A stretch of DNA of 8,820 nucleotides from assembly GCA_021809235.1 (NCBI GenBank), contig JAKBAG010000115.1:1-8820 (forward strand). The letters are read 5' to 3'. The notes under the pieces were generated by a model. The model saw only the letters and a program-made list of their open reading frames with translations, was not told the DNA's origin and searched no databases. Both the position numbers and the translations under genes were made by a program. Positions 1 through 7,393 of the stretch are shown here, piece after piece (positions within the stretch are counted from its first letter, which is position 1; every line of letters begins with the position of its first letter). Source of the DNA: Acidobacteriota bacterium. GTDB lineage: Bacteria > Acidobacteriota > Terriglobia > Terriglobales > Acidobacteriaceae.

Positions 1-41
1 ATCGGGAACACCGCTCCGGCGACATGGCCGTCGCCGAATAG
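1..41 (+). CDS. 3' end of an unidentified upstream gene (partial)
   Basis: Frame 3 reads REHRSGDMAVAE and stops with TAG at 39-41. Ten of the twelve sense codons end in G or C, matching the real genes of this window, so the frame is plausibly the tail of a coding sequence entering from the left. Only 12 residues are visible, with no recognisable motif. Because the next gene is leuB, 47 nt downstream on the same strand, leuA (2-isopropylmalate synthase) or another ilv/leu gene is a natural guess from context, but nothing in these residues proves it. The other two frames are also open over this short stretch, so the call is tentative. Confidence 0.35.
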   Translation, partial: REHRSGDMAVAE

Positions 42-52
42 CACCAGTACCC

Positions 53-68
53 GCAGCGCATGCGCTGC
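53..68. repeat. 16-bp perfect palindrome upstream of leuB
   Basis: GCAGCGCATGCGCTGC equals its own reverse complement. As RNA it could form a 6-bp GC-rich stem (53-58 with 63-68) closed by a CATG loop. It lies between the putative end of the upstream gene (41) and the leuB ribosome binding site (78-83). No T-run follows, so it is not a normal intrinsic terminator. It could be an operator half-site pair, an mRNA processing or stability hairpin, or chance in GC-rich DNA. Confidence 0.4.
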
Positions 69-77
69 CACACATCC

Positions 78-83
78 AGGGGA
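78..83 (+). promoter_or_regulatory. Ribosome binding site of leuB
   Basis: AGGGGA ends 5 nt before the ATG at 89. This good Shine-Dalgarno match fixes the leuB start even though the same frame stays open upstream to the window edge. Confidence 0.7.
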
Positions 84-88
84 TAACC

Positions 89-1159
89 ATGGCATTTCGT
101 CTTTTAGTTACTGCCGGAGACGGCATCGGTCCGGAAGTCACCCGCGAAGCAGTTGCCGTTCTGCATCAGGTATTTGATCGCGCAGGCCGCTCACTCGACC
201 TGCAGGAAAAGCGCATCGGAGGAATCGCCATCGATACCGACGGCACTCCCCTGCCCCAGGAAACATTGGATGCCGCACTGTCTGCCGACGCCGTGCTGCT
301 CGGCGCCGTCGGCGGAGCACAGTGGAATGCGCTCCCGCCAAACACTCGTCCGGAGGCTGGGCTGCTGCAGCTGCGCGCGGCACTCGGCGGCTTTGCCAAT
401 CTGCGCCCGGCTTTTTCCATCGCTGAACTTGCCTCGAACAGTCCGCTGAAACTCGACGTTGTCTCCGGCGCCGATATTCTGTTTGTCCGCGAGCTGCTTG
501 GCGGTCTTTATTTCGGTGCTCCGCGGGAGTGGAATCGCGCAACCGGCGAGGCCTGGAACACCATGCGCTACACCCGTGAGGAGATTGTCCGTGTGGCGCG
601 CATTGCCTTCGATCTTGCCCGCAAACGCCGTAGGAAACTTACCTCCGTCGACAAGGCCAATGTCCTCGAGGTTTCGCAGCTCTGGCGTGCCACAGTCTCG
701 GAAGTGGCAGCCGACTACCCGGATGTAGCGCTCGAGCACCAGTTGGTCGACTCCATGGCCATGCTCATCATGACCAACCCGCGCAACTACGATGTGGTTC
801 TCACGGAAAATCTCTTCGGAGATATCCTCAGCGATGAATCCGCAGTCATCACGGGCTCGCTCGGCATGCTGCCCTCGGCCACCATCGGCGGCAAGGTCAA
901 TCTCTACGAACCTATCCACGGCTCGGCGCCGGACATTGCCGGAAAGGGACTGGCCAATCCGCTCGGCGCCATCCTCACCGCAGCGCTTGTTCTCCGCCAC
1001 TCCGCCGGCATGGATGCCGAAGCGGTCGCGATTGAATCTGCGGTTCGCAAGGCTCTGGAGCAGGGCTTCCGCACCGCAGATCTTACCCGTGGCAACACCA
1101 CCGATTTCACCGTACTATCCACCACCGCGATGGGCCAGAAGATTCGTGAGCTTCTGTAA
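89..1159 (+). CDS. leuB: 3-isopropylmalate dehydrogenase LeuB
   Basis: This cytoplasmic enzyme oxidatively decarboxylates (2R,3S)-3-isopropylmalate to 2-oxoisocaproate with NAD+, the last leucine-specific step before transamination. The 356-residue length is normal for bacterial LeuB. Visible family marks are the N-terminal GDGIGPEV (10-17), substrate arginines in LLQLRAALGGFANLRPA (R96, R106), the segment FVRELLGGLYFG (132-143, with R134 and Y141), SVDKANVL (K189), VDSMAM (D221) and the metal-binding FGDILSDE (D245, D249). HGSAPDIAG (278-286), with an Asp where NADP enzymes differ, fits NAD+ use. The ATG at 89 is chosen because it follows AGGGGA by 5 nt and gives the canonical N-terminus. 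It is the first complete gene of the cluster, 30 nt ahead of leuC. Paralogous tartrate or homoisocitrate dehydrogenases share this fold, but the leuCD neighbours settle the role. Confidence 0.97.
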   Translation: MAFRLLVTAGDGIGPEVTREAVAVLHQVFDRAGRSLDLQEKRIGGIAIDTDGTPLPQETLDAALSADAVLLGAVGGAQWNALPPNTRPEAGLLQLRAALGGFANLRPAFSIAELASNSPLKLDVVSGADILFVRELLGGLYFGAPREWNRATGEAWNTMRYTREEIVRVARIAFDLARKRRRKLTSVDKANVLEVSQLWRATVSEVAADYPDVALEHQLVDSMAMLIMTNPRNYDVVLTENLFGDILSDESAVITGSLGMLPSATIGGKVNLYEPIHGSAPDIAGKGLANPLGAILTAALVLRHSAGMDAEAVAIESAVRKALEQGFRTADLTRGNTTDFTVLSTTAMGQKIRELL

Positions 1160-1176
1160 TTGACCCCGTCACCCAC

Positions 1177-1183
1177 AGAAGGA
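1177..1183 (+). promoter_or_regulatory. Ribosome binding site deciding the leuC start
   Basis: AGAAGGA lies 6 nt before the ATG at 1190. An in-frame TTG at 1160 would add ten residues (MTPSPTEGIC) and sit directly against the leuB stop, but its upstream sequence is the leuB C-terminus with no Shine-Dalgarno match. The ATG at 1190 is therefore preferred. Confidence 0.75.
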
Positions 1184-1189
1184 ATATGC

Positions 1190-2626
1190 ATGAGCAACGC
1201 GCCAAAAACATTGTTTGAAAAAGTCTGGGAGCAGCACGTAGTGGTTGAGCCCCAGGGGGAGCCGACCATCCTCTATATCGATCTGCATCTGCTCCATGAG
1301 GTCACCTCACCACAAGCCTTTGAAGGACTGCGACTGGCTGGCCGCTCCGTGCGTCGACCGGACCGCTGCGTAGCCACTGTCGACCACAACGTTCCGACCG
1401 TGCTGGCCGACCGCTTCCACATCGTGGACCAGATTGCCGCCACGCAGATTGCCACGCTGCGCAGGAACTGCGCCGACTTCGGCGTGGAACTCTACGATAT
1501 CGGCAGTCGCGAACAGGGCATCGTCCATGTCATCGGACCGGAGCTTGGACTGACCAAGCCGGGCATGACCATCGTCTGCGGCGACTCCCACACAAGCACC
1601 CATGGCGCCTTTGGCGCACTGGCCTTCGGCATCGGTACCAGCGAAGTGGAACACGTGCTGGCCACGCAGACCCTGCCGCAGGACAAGCCGAAGACCTTTC
1701 GTATCGCCGTTGAAGGCCGGTTGCCGCAAGGTGTCACGGCCAAGGATATTGTGCTGGCAATTATCGGCAGAATCGGCACGGATGGCGCCACTGGACATGT
1801 GATCGAATATGCAGGATCGGCCATTCGCGAGCTTTCCATGGAAGGTCGCATGACCATCTGCAACATGAGCATCGAGGCAGGTGCCCGCGCCGGCATGATT
1901 GCCCCGGACGAAACCACCTTCGCCTATCTCAAAGGTCGTCGCTTCTCGCCGCAGGGCGCTGCCTGGGACGAGGCCGTTGCCGCTTGGCGGCAGCTACCCA
2001 GTGACGCAGGTGCCGTCTATGATCGCGAACTGGTGATCGATGCCGCTACACTGGTTCCCTACGTCAGCTGGGGCACCAGTCCCGGCATGGTTGCGCCCAT
2101 CACGGACACTGTTCCCGATCCGCAGCAGGCGGCCGACGAGAATGAGCGCAAGGCCTTCCAGCGGGCTCTTGAGTACATGGATCTGAAAGCCGGTACGCGT
2201 CTTCAGGATGTCCCTGTGGATCGCGTCTTCATCGGCTCCTGCACCAACTCGCGGATTGAAGACCTGCGGGCGGCCGCGCGCATCGCCCGTGGACACAAGG
2301 TCAGCACCCGGGTACAGGCTATGGTCGTTCCTGGCTCACAGGCAGTGAAGGATCAGGCAGAAGCGGAAGGACTGGACGTCATCTTCCGCGAGGCAGGCTT
2401 TGACTGGCGAGAGCCTGGCTGCTCCATGTGTCTGGGTATGAATCCCGACATTCTTTCGCCCGGCGAACGCTGCGCCTCCACCAGCAACCGCAACTTCGAG
2501 GGCCGCCAGGGACGCGGTGGTCGCACCCATCTCGTCAGTCCGGAGATGGCAGCTGCGGCGGCCATCTCCGGCCACTTCGTCGATGTCCGCCAATGGCCCG
2601 CAACGCAGTCTTCGGAGGTTCGCTGA
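1190..2626 (+). CDS. leuC: 3-isopropylmalate dehydratase large subunit LeuC
   Basis: LeuC is the [4Fe-4S] aconitase-family subunit that, with LeuD, isomerises 2-isopropylmalate to 3-isopropylmalate via a dehydrated intermediate. From ATG 1190 it is 478 residues, as expected for the bacterial (non-archaeal) type of about 465-480. The N-terminus TLFEKVWEQHVV and the segment ILYIDLHLLHEVTSPQAFEGL are classic. GDSHTSTHGAFGALAFGIGTSEVEHVLATQ spans about 131-160. The three cluster ligands are Cys351 in IGSCTNSR and Cys411 and Cys414 in PGCSMCLGMNPD. The C-terminal block TSNRNFEGRQGRGGRTHLVSPEMAAAAAI (about 431-459) is intact. The gene follows leuB by 30 nt and precedes leuD by 1 nt, so co-transcription and coupled synthesis of the two subunits are likely. 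The true aconitase is much longer and fused, so it is excluded. Confidence 0.97.
   Translation: MSNAPKTLFEKVWEQHVVVEPQGEPTILYIDLHLLHEVTSPQAFEGLRLAGRSVRRPDRCVATVDHNVPTVLADRFHIVDQIAATQIATLRRNCADFGVELYDIGSREQGIVHVIGPELGLTKPGMTIVCGDSHTSTHGAFGALAFGIGTSEVEHVLATQTLPQDKPKTFRIAVEGRLPQGVTAKDIVLAIIGRIGTDGATGHVIEYAGSAIRELSMEGRMTICNMSIEAGARAGMIAPDETTFAYLKGRRFSPQGAAWDEAVAAWRQLPSDAGAVYDRELVIDAATLVPYVSWGTSPGMVAPITDTVPDPQQAADENERKAFQRALEYMDLKAGTRLQDVPVDRVFIGSCTNSRIEDLRAAARIARGHKVSTRVQAMVVPGSQAVKDQAEAEGLDVIFREAGFDWREPGCSMCLGMNPDILSPGERCASTSNRNFEGRQGRGGRTHLVSPEMAAAAAISGHFVDVRQWPATQSSEVR
2614..2618 (+). promoter_or_regulatory. Ribosome binding site deciding the leuD start, inside leuC
   Basis: GGAGG lies 9 nt before ATG 2628 and within the last codons of leuC. 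The reading frame of leuD is open well upstream (an in-frame GTG occurs at 2517), but those extra 37 residues would overlap leuC and match nothing expected of LeuD. Confidence 0.75.
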
Positions 2627-2627
2627 G

Positions 2628-3227
2628 ATGCAGCCCTTTCACACTCTTACTTCCCGCGCCGTTCCTCTTGACCGGGTCAACGTCGATACGGATCAGATCA
2701 TTCCCAAGCAGTTCCTCAAGCGGATCGAGCGCTCCGGCTATGGAGAATTTCTCTTCTATGACTGGCGCAACGAGCCTGGCTTCGTGCTGAACGATCCTCG
2801 CTACGCCGGTGCTCAGATTCTGATTGCCGGCAAAAACTTCGGTTGCGGTTCCAGCCGTGAGCACGCCGCCTGGGCCCTGTCGGACTACGGTTTTCGTGTC
2901 GTGATCGCACCTACCTTTGCCGACATCTTCTTCTCGAACGCCGGCAAAAACGGTATCGTGCTCGCACGCCTCTCGGAGGAGCAGGTGGCGCTGCTGCAGC
3001 ATCGCGCCTCAACCCAGGCCGACTACCAGCTTACCGTCTCTCTGGCCGAGCAGAAGGTCAGTGATGCGCAGGGTTTCAATGCCTCTTTCGAGATGGACCC
3101 ATTCCGAAAATACTGCCTGCTGGAAGGGCTCGATGACATCGGCCTCACGCTGCGACACTCCGCAGCGCTCGATGCCTTCGAGGCGCGCCATGATCGAGCG
3201 GTCGGGCTGCGACCACGCGCCAGCTAA
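2628..3227 (+). CDS. leuD: 3-isopropylmalate dehydratase small subunit LeuD
   Basis: LeuD is the swivelling small subunit that pairs with LeuC to form isopropylmalate isomerase in leucine synthesis. From ATG 2628 it has 199 residues, the normal size of the bacterial type. The N-terminal VPLDRVNVDTDQIIPKQFLKRI is diagnostic. The substrate-loop block GKNFGCGSSREHAAWAL (68-84) is complete, followed by PTFADIFFSNAGKNGI (95-110). The C-terminal region reads FNASFEMDPFRKYCLLEGLDDIGLTL, as in other long-form LeuD proteins. The ATG is one base after the leuC TGA and has GGAGG 9 nt upstream, which suggests translational coupling and balanced subunit amounts. Homologous small subunits of homoaconitase or methylthioalkylmalate isomerase are similar, but the LeuB/LeuC context favours leucine synthesis. 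No unusual residue was seen in the active-site segments. Confidence 0.97.
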   Translation: MQPFHTLTSRAVPLDRVNVDTDQIIPKQFLKRIERSGYGEFLFYDWRNEPGFVLNDPRYAGAQILIAGKNFGCGSSREHAAWALSDYGFRVVIAPTFADIFFSNAGKNGIVLARLSEEQVALLQHRASTQADYQLTVSLAEQKVSDAQGFNASFEMDPFRKYCLLEGLDDIGLTLRHSAALDAFEARHDRAVGLRPRAS

Positions 3228-3307
3228 GCACTTCCAAGACAAAACTCAGCTCCAACCGGCAGACAGACTGCCTATGGCTCAAACATAGAGAAGGGTACAA
3301 GGATTCC
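3228..3307 (+). other. 80-nt gap between leuD and ilvD
   Basis: The gap contains a small inverted repeat, GGCAG (3258-3262) and CTGCC (3268-3272) around a 5-nt ACAGA loop, with no T-run after it. Two purine-rich stretches precede ilvD: AGAGAAGGG at 3287-3295 (12 nt from the ATG) and AAGGA at 3299-3303 (4 nt from the ATG). Neither has ideal spacing, so I cannot say which is used. I see no convincing -35/-10 pair. An internal promoter for the ilv half cannot be excluded, but the simplest reading is read-through from leuD. Confidence 0.4.
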
Positions 3308-4984
3308 ATGACCGTCGAAGGTAAACGCCACAGCATCCCCATGACCGAAGGTCCCAGCCGCGCAGCCGCACGCAGTTATCTTCGCGGTGTCGGCTACAGC
3401 AAGGAAGATCTGCACAAGCCCATCATCGGCATTGCCAACACCTGGACAGAGATCGGCACCTGCAACATGCACCTGCGCGAGATTGCCGAAGCGCTGAAGG
3501 TCGGGATTCGCGAAGCTGGCGGCACGCCGATGGAGTTCAACACCGTCACCATCTCCGACGGCATCACCATGGGCACACAGGGCATGAAGGCCTCGCTCGT
3601 CAGCCGTGAAGTCATTGCCGACTCCATTGAGCTCGTCGCCCGGGGAAACCTCTTCGATGGCATTGTGGGCATCGGTGGGTGCGACAAAAACATGCCCGGC
3701 ATCATCATGGCGCTGTGCCGGCTCAACATTCCGGGCATGATGCTTTACGGCGGTTCCATTGCACCGGGCAAACTGAACGGCGTGGACATCACCATCCAGA
3801 ACGTCTTTGAAGGTATCGGTGCGCATGCCCGCGGCGCCATCGACGATGCTGGCCTCGAAGCGCTCGAAGCCGCCGCCTGTCCCGGTGCCGGTGCCTGCGG
3901 TGGCCAGTTCACCGCCAATACCATGGCGATGGGTGCGGAGATTCTCGGCATCAGTCCGATTCAGCTTTCCGGCGTTCCCGCCACCGCTGCTGACAAGCAC
4001 GAGGCCACGCGCCACGCCGGTCGGATTCTGATGGATGCCGTTCGCGCCAACCGCCGCCCGTCGGAGATCATCACTCGCGCATCGCTGGAAAATGCCATTG
4101 CCGCCGTCGCCGCCTCCGGCGGCTCCACCAACGCCGTACTGCACTTCCTGGCGATTGCCCGAGAGATGGGAATCGACCTCTCCATTGACGACTTCGACCG
4201 CATCAGCGACCGCACCCCCTTCATCTGCGACCTGACGCCTGCCGGCAAATACGTGGCCAGGGATTATCAGGCTGCCGGCGGCTCTCGCCTGCTTGCGCAG
4301 CGTCTTCTGGGGGCCGGTCATCTGCATCCGGATGCCATCACGATCAGCGGAAAGACCATTGCCGAAGAGGCTGCCGCTGCCGTGGAAACTCCGGGGCAGG
4401 TGGTCATTCGCACCTTCGAACAGCCGTTGAAGGAGCATGGTGGCCTGGTGATTCTCAAGGGCAATCTGGCACCGGAAGGCTCGGTGATGAAGGTTGCTGC
4501 CGCTGACCGACTGGAGCATCGCGGACCGGCACGTGTCTTCAATTGCGAAGAGGATTGCTTTGCCGCCGTCCAGTCCCAGCAGATTCGTCCCGGTGATGTC
4601 CTCGTCATCCGCTATGAGGGTCCCAAAGGCGGTCCTGGCATGCGAGAGATGCTGCAGGTCACCGCCGCCGTCAGCTCCAACGCCGCGCTCAGCGCCACCG
4701 TTGCCCTGCTCACCGATGGCAGATTCTCCGGCGCCACGCGCGGCTTCACCGCCGGACACGTTGCTCCAGAGGCTCAGGTCGGCGGTCCGATTGCACTTGT
4801 GCAGGAGGGCGACATGATCCACTTCGACATTGCCAACCGCACCCTTACGCTGGAGGTTCCGGAAGACGAGTTGGCTCGCCGTCGCGCGGCATGGCATCCG
4901 CAGCCTGCCCGCTGGCCCACCGGCGTCTTCGCCAAGTATGTGGATCGCGTCCGTTCCGCATCCGAAGGCGCCACCACTCTCTAA
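3308..4984 (+). CDS. ilvD: Dihydroxy-acid dehydratase IlvD
   Basis: IlvD dehydrates 2,3-dihydroxyisovalerate and 2,3-dihydroxy-3-methylvalerate to the 2-keto acids that become valine, leucine precursor and isoleucine. The 558-residue length fits the shorter members of the IlvD/Edd family, shorter than the ~616-residue E. coli enzyme. Iron-sulfur ligands are visible as Cys52 (GTCNMH), Cys125 (GGCDKNMPG) and Cys197 (CPGAGACGGQFTANTM). All three being present is the pattern of [2Fe-2S] dehydratases, but cluster type is inferred. Asp84 (TISDGI), Asp126 and Lys127 (the lysine carbamylated in the family) form the metal site. YEGPKGGPGMREML (436-449) and DGRFSGATRGF (470-480, catalytic Ser474) complete the active site. 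Sugar-acid dehydratases of the same family are possible in isolation, but the ilvBNC and leuBCD neighbours make IlvD clear. The start at 3308 gives the usual short N-terminus ending in the MTEGPSRAAARSYLRGVGY block. Confidence 0.97.
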   Translation: MTVEGKRHSIPMTEGPSRAAARSYLRGVGYSKEDLHKPIIGIANTWTEIGTCNMHLREIAEALKVGIREAGGTPMEFNTVTISDGITMGTQGMKASLVSREVIADSIELVARGNLFDGIVGIGGCDKNMPGIIMALCRLNIPGMMLYGGSIAPGKLNGVDITIQNVFEGIGAHARGAIDDAGLEALEAAACPGAGACGGQFTANTMAMGAEILGISPIQLSGVPATAADKHEATRHAGRILMDAVRANRRPSEIITRASLENAIAAVAASGGSTNAVLHFLAIAREMGIDLSIDDFDRISDRTPFICDLTPAGKYVARDYQAAGGSRLLAQRLLGAGHLHPDAITISGKTIAEEAAAAVETPGQVVIRTFEQPLKEHGGLVILKGNLAPEGSVMKVAAADRLEHRGPARVFNCEEDCFAAVQSQQIRPGDVLVIRYEGPKGGPGMREMLQVTAAVSSNAALSATVALLTDGRFSGATRGFTAGHVAPEAQVGGPIALVQEGDMIHFDIANRTLTLEVPEDELARRRAAWHPQPARWPTGVFAKYVDRVRSASEGATTL

Positions 4985-5006
4985 CTGCTTTTCGGCCCAC
5001 AACTGC

Positions 5007-5013
5007 AGGAGGA
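5007..5013 (+). promoter_or_regulatory. Ribosome binding site deciding the ilvB start
   Basis: AGGAGGA, close to the perfect anti-16S complement, ends 5 nt before ATG 5019. The frame is open 63 codons further upstream, inside ilvD, but those residues are an out-of-frame reading of ilvD. Confidence 0.8.
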
Positions 5014-5018
5014 CCACG

Positions 5019-6767
5019 ATGACCCAGACCGACTTCCATCCTCATAGCCCGACACGTCTCACCGGCGCGGAGATCCTCTGGGCCACGCTCGTCGGCGAGG
5101 GCGTTACCGAGGTCTTCGGCTACCCCGGTGGCGCCATCCTGCCCGCCTACGACGCGCTGCGCAAGTTCCCCATCCGCCACATCCTCGTCCGCCACGAACA
5201 GGGCGCGGCCCACATGGCCGACGGCTATGCGCGCGCCTCCGGTCGCGTCGGCGTCGCCATCGCCACCAGCGGCCCGGGAGCCACCAACCTCGTCACCGGC
5301 ATCGCCACCGCCATGATGGACTCGATCCCCATCGTCTGCATCACCGGCCAGGTCTCCAGCAAAGTCCTCGGCAGCGACGCATTCCAGGAGATCGACATCA
5401 CCGGCATCACCCTGCCCGTGACCAAGCACAACTTCCTCATCAGCCGCGCCGAAGACATCGCTCCGGCCATTCGCGCCGCATTCCAGATCGCCCAGTCCGG
5501 TCGTCCCGGCCCGGTGCTGGTGGACATCACCAAGGATGCCCAGCAGGCCTCGGCCATCTTCGACTTCAACGGAGCAAAGCCGCGCCCCTATTCGCCGCAT
5601 CCCATGCTGCACTGCACCGACCACAAGCTGCATCAGGCTGCCGAACTCATCCGCAAGGCAGAGCGTCCCGTGATCCTCGCAGGGCACGGAATTCTGCAGG
5701 CGCGGGCAGGCGAACAGGTTCGCACCCTCGCCGAGCGGATGCAGATTCCCGTCGGCATGACGTTGCTGGGTCTCGGCGCATTCCCCGCCTCGCATCCGCT
5801 GAACATGGGCATGATGGGCATGCACGGCGAGTCCTGGGTCAATCAGGCCATTCAGGAGGCGGATCTGCTGATCGCCTGTGGCATGCGCTTCGATGATCGC
5901 GTGATCGGCACACCGGCAACCTATGCGCTGAAGGCAAAGAAAATTCACATCGAAATTGATCCCGCGGAGATTAACAAAAATATCCCCGTGGATGTGGCTC
6001 TGGTGGGCGATCTGCGCGAGGTGCTGGAGCAGTTGCTGCCACTGTTGCCCGGCCGCGACGGCTCGGCCTGGCTGCGCTCGATTGAAGAAAGCAAGGGCAC
6101 GGCAGCCGTGCGCGACATTCGCAACCTTCCCGACTCCGGACACCTCTACGCGGCTCACGTGATGCATGATCTCTGGCGCATCACCGAAGGTCGCGCCATT
6201 GTGGCCACCGATGTGGGACAACATCAGATGTGGGAAGCCCAGTACTATCACCACGACCATCCACGGACGCTGATCACCTCCGGCGGGCTCGGCACCATGG
6301 GCTTTGCTCTACCGGCAGGAATCGGTGCAAAGTTCGCCTGTCCCGAACGCGAGGTCTGGGTCATCGCAGGCGATGGCGGATTCCAGATGACCGCCTCGGA
6401 ACTGGCCACCATTGCGCAGGAAAAGCTCAAGATCAACATCGCAGTCATCAACAACGGCTACCTCGGCATGGTCCGCCAGTGGCAGGAGTTTTTCTACGAG
6501 CGTAACTACCAGTCCACGCCTCTCGTCAGTCCAGACTTCGTCAAGCTGGCCGACGCCCATGGAATCGCCGGCGCCGCCGTGCGCACACGATCCGAGCTGG
6601 CCGATGTTGTCCATCGCGCCCGCCAGCACGACGGCCCGTTCCTCATCAACTTCCTCGTTGAGCAGGAAGACTCCGTCTATCCCATGATTCCGGCCGGCAG
6701 CGCGCTCCATGAAATGATTCGTCGTCCCGACCAGAATCCGCTCATCGAAACCCCTCAGGACTCATAG
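5019..6767 (+). CDS. ilvB: Acetolactate synthase large (catalytic) subunit
   Basis: This ThDP- and FAD-dependent enzyme condenses two pyruvates to 2-acetolactate, or pyruvate with 2-ketobutyrate to 2-aceto-2-hydroxybutyrate, the first common step to Val/Leu/Ile. From ATG 5019 it has 582 residues, normal for biosynthetic AHAS. The N-terminal ThDP-binding domain (about 15-180) holds VFGYPGGAILP, the catalytic Glu60 in VRHEQGAAHMADGYAR, and SGPGATNLVTGIATA. The central FAD-associated domain spans about 200-340 and includes GMMGMHG (264-270) and CGMRFDDRVIG. The C-terminal domain has DVGQHQMW (398-405), SGGLGTMGFALPAGIGAKFA, the ThDP/Mg motif starting at GDGG (451) and ending at INNG (477-480), then MVRQWQEFFYERNYQST. 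The FAD-associated features and the adjacent ilvN argue against the catabolic AlsS type. The symbol could equally be ilvG or ilvI. The first ~180 codons have a much stronger C-ending bias than the rest. Confidence 0.96.
   Translation: MTQTDFHPHSPTRLTGAEILWATLVGEGVTEVFGYPGGAILPAYDALRKFPIRHILVRHEQGAAHMADGYARASGRVGVAIATSGPGATNLVTGIATAMMDSIPIVCITGQVSSKVLGSDAFQEIDITGITLPVTKHNFLISRAEDIAPAIRAAFQIAQSGRPGPVLVDITKDAQQASAIFDFNGAKPRPYSPHPMLHCTDHKLHQAAELIRKAERPVILAGHGILQARAGEQVRTLAERMQIPVGMTLLGLGAFPASHPLNMGMMGMHGESWVNQAIQEADLLIACGMRFDDRVIGTPATYALKAKKIHIEIDPAEINKNIPVDVALVGDLREVLEQLLPLLPGRDGSAWLRSIEESKGTAAVRDIRNLPDSGHLYAAHVMHDLWRITEGRAIVATDVGQHQMWEAQYYHHDHPRTLITSGGLGTMGFALPAGIGAKFACPEREVWVIAGDGGFQMTASELATIAQEKLKINIAVINNGYLGMVRQWQEFFYERNYQSTPLVSPDFVKLADAHGIAGAAVRTRSELADVVHRARQHDGPFLINFLVEQEDSVYPMIPAGSALHEMIRRPDQNPLIETPQDS
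6757..6760 (+). promoter_or_regulatory. Ribosome binding site for the GTG start of ilvN
   Basis: AGGA within the last codons of ilvB lies 6 nt before the GTG at 6767, which shares its G with the ilvB TAG stop. This supports the GTG start over the later ATG at 6839, whose nearest purine stretch (GGAG at 6823-6826) is 12 nt away. Confidence 0.5.
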
Positions 6768-7393
6768 TGTCTGGAAACACTTCTGCTCCCAGACACGAAG
6801 CCAGCGCCGGCCATTCCGGCGTGGAGATTGCAAAGATTATGCTCCACACATTCGTAGCCTATGTCGAAGACAAGCCCGGCGTGCTCACCCGCGTTGCCAG
6901 TCTCTTTCGCCGCCTCAACATCAACATCATCTCGCTGACTGTCGGTCGCAGCGAGCGCTCCGGCTTCTCCCGCATGACCATTGTGGCCGATGCCTCCGAC
7001 GAGGCCGGTCATCGCATACGCGCCAGCCTCTACAAGCTGGAAGATGTCGCCGAAGTCGATGACATCAGCGGCGTCTCCGCCGTCACCCGCGAACTGGCAC
7101 TCATCAAGGTTGCCGCCAATGCCGAATCCCGCTCCGGAGTCTTTGAACTTGCCGAGGTCTTCCGCGCCCGCATTGTCGATCTCGCACCCGAGTCCCTGAT
7201 GATCGAGATCACCGGCGTGGAAAGCAAGATTGAAGGCCTCATCCAGGTTCTCAACGAGCGCGAAAATCGCGTCCTCGAGGTCTGCCGCAGCGGTAAGATG
7301 ACCATGCGCCGTGGTCACCACACCAGCCGCGTCCTGCGCGCCATGGGCGTCGCAGACATTCCCGACGGCATCGAACCCGTCGATCCCGATTAG
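6767..7393 (+). CDS. ilvN: Acetolactate synthase small (regulatory) subunit
   Basis: This is the non-catalytic subunit that binds the large subunit, raises its activity and confers feedback inhibition, usually by valine. It is 208 residues from the GTG at 6767. The N-terminal ACT domain covers about 25-98 (MLHTFVAYVEDKPGVLTRVASLFRRLNINIISLTVG), and the C-terminal ALS_ss_C domain covers about 105-182. Gly38 and Asn53 align, with identical 15-residue spacing, to Gly14 and Asn29 of E. coli IlvH, positions linked to valine binding, so feedback control is expected (inference). The canonical family N-terminus corresponds to Met25 (ATG 6839), so the GTG start adds a polar 24-residue extension. ATG 6839, giving 184 residues, is the main alternative. 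The C-terminus is also longer than in the 163-residue E. coli IlvH. The 1-nt TAGTG overlap with ilvB indicates translational coupling. The symbol ilvH would be equally valid. Confidence 0.94.
   Translation: MSGNTSAPRHEASAGHSGVEIAKIMLHTFVAYVEDKPGVLTRVASLFRRLNINIISLTVGRSERSGFSRMTIVADASDEAGHRIRASLYKLEDVAEVDDISGVSAVTRELALIKVAANAESRSGVFELAEVFRARIVDLAPESLMIEITGVESKIEGLIQVLNERENRVLEVCRSGKMTMRRGHHTSRVLRAMGVADIPDGIEPVDPD

Noticed and set aside
1160..1189. TTG start for leuC at 1160, abutting the leuB stop
   Set aside because: The ATG at 1190 has AGAAGGA at ideal spacing and gives the canonical LeuC N-terminus. The ten extra residues are unlike the family.
3258..3272. Short inverted repeat GGCAG/CTGCC as a terminator between leuD and ilvD
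   Set aside because: The stem is only 5 bp and no T-run follows, so it is too weak to claim as a terminator.
3274..3288. Five-codon mini-ORF (MAQT-stop) before ilvD as a possible leader peptide
   Set aside because: It has no ribosome binding site and no run of Leu/Val/Ile codons, so it does not resemble a branched-chain attenuator leader.
3272..5017. Minus-strand 581-codon open frame opposite ilvD
   Set aside because: It is the antisense shadow of a GC-rich gene with C-ending codons. The translation is Gly/Ala/Asp/His-rich and low in recognisable motifs, while the plus strand encodes a complete IlvD.
4845..6260. Minus-strand 471-codon open frame opposite ilvB
   Set aside because: Same antisense shadow effect. 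No family motif is seen, and the plus strand encodes an intact acetolactate synthase with all catalytic residues.
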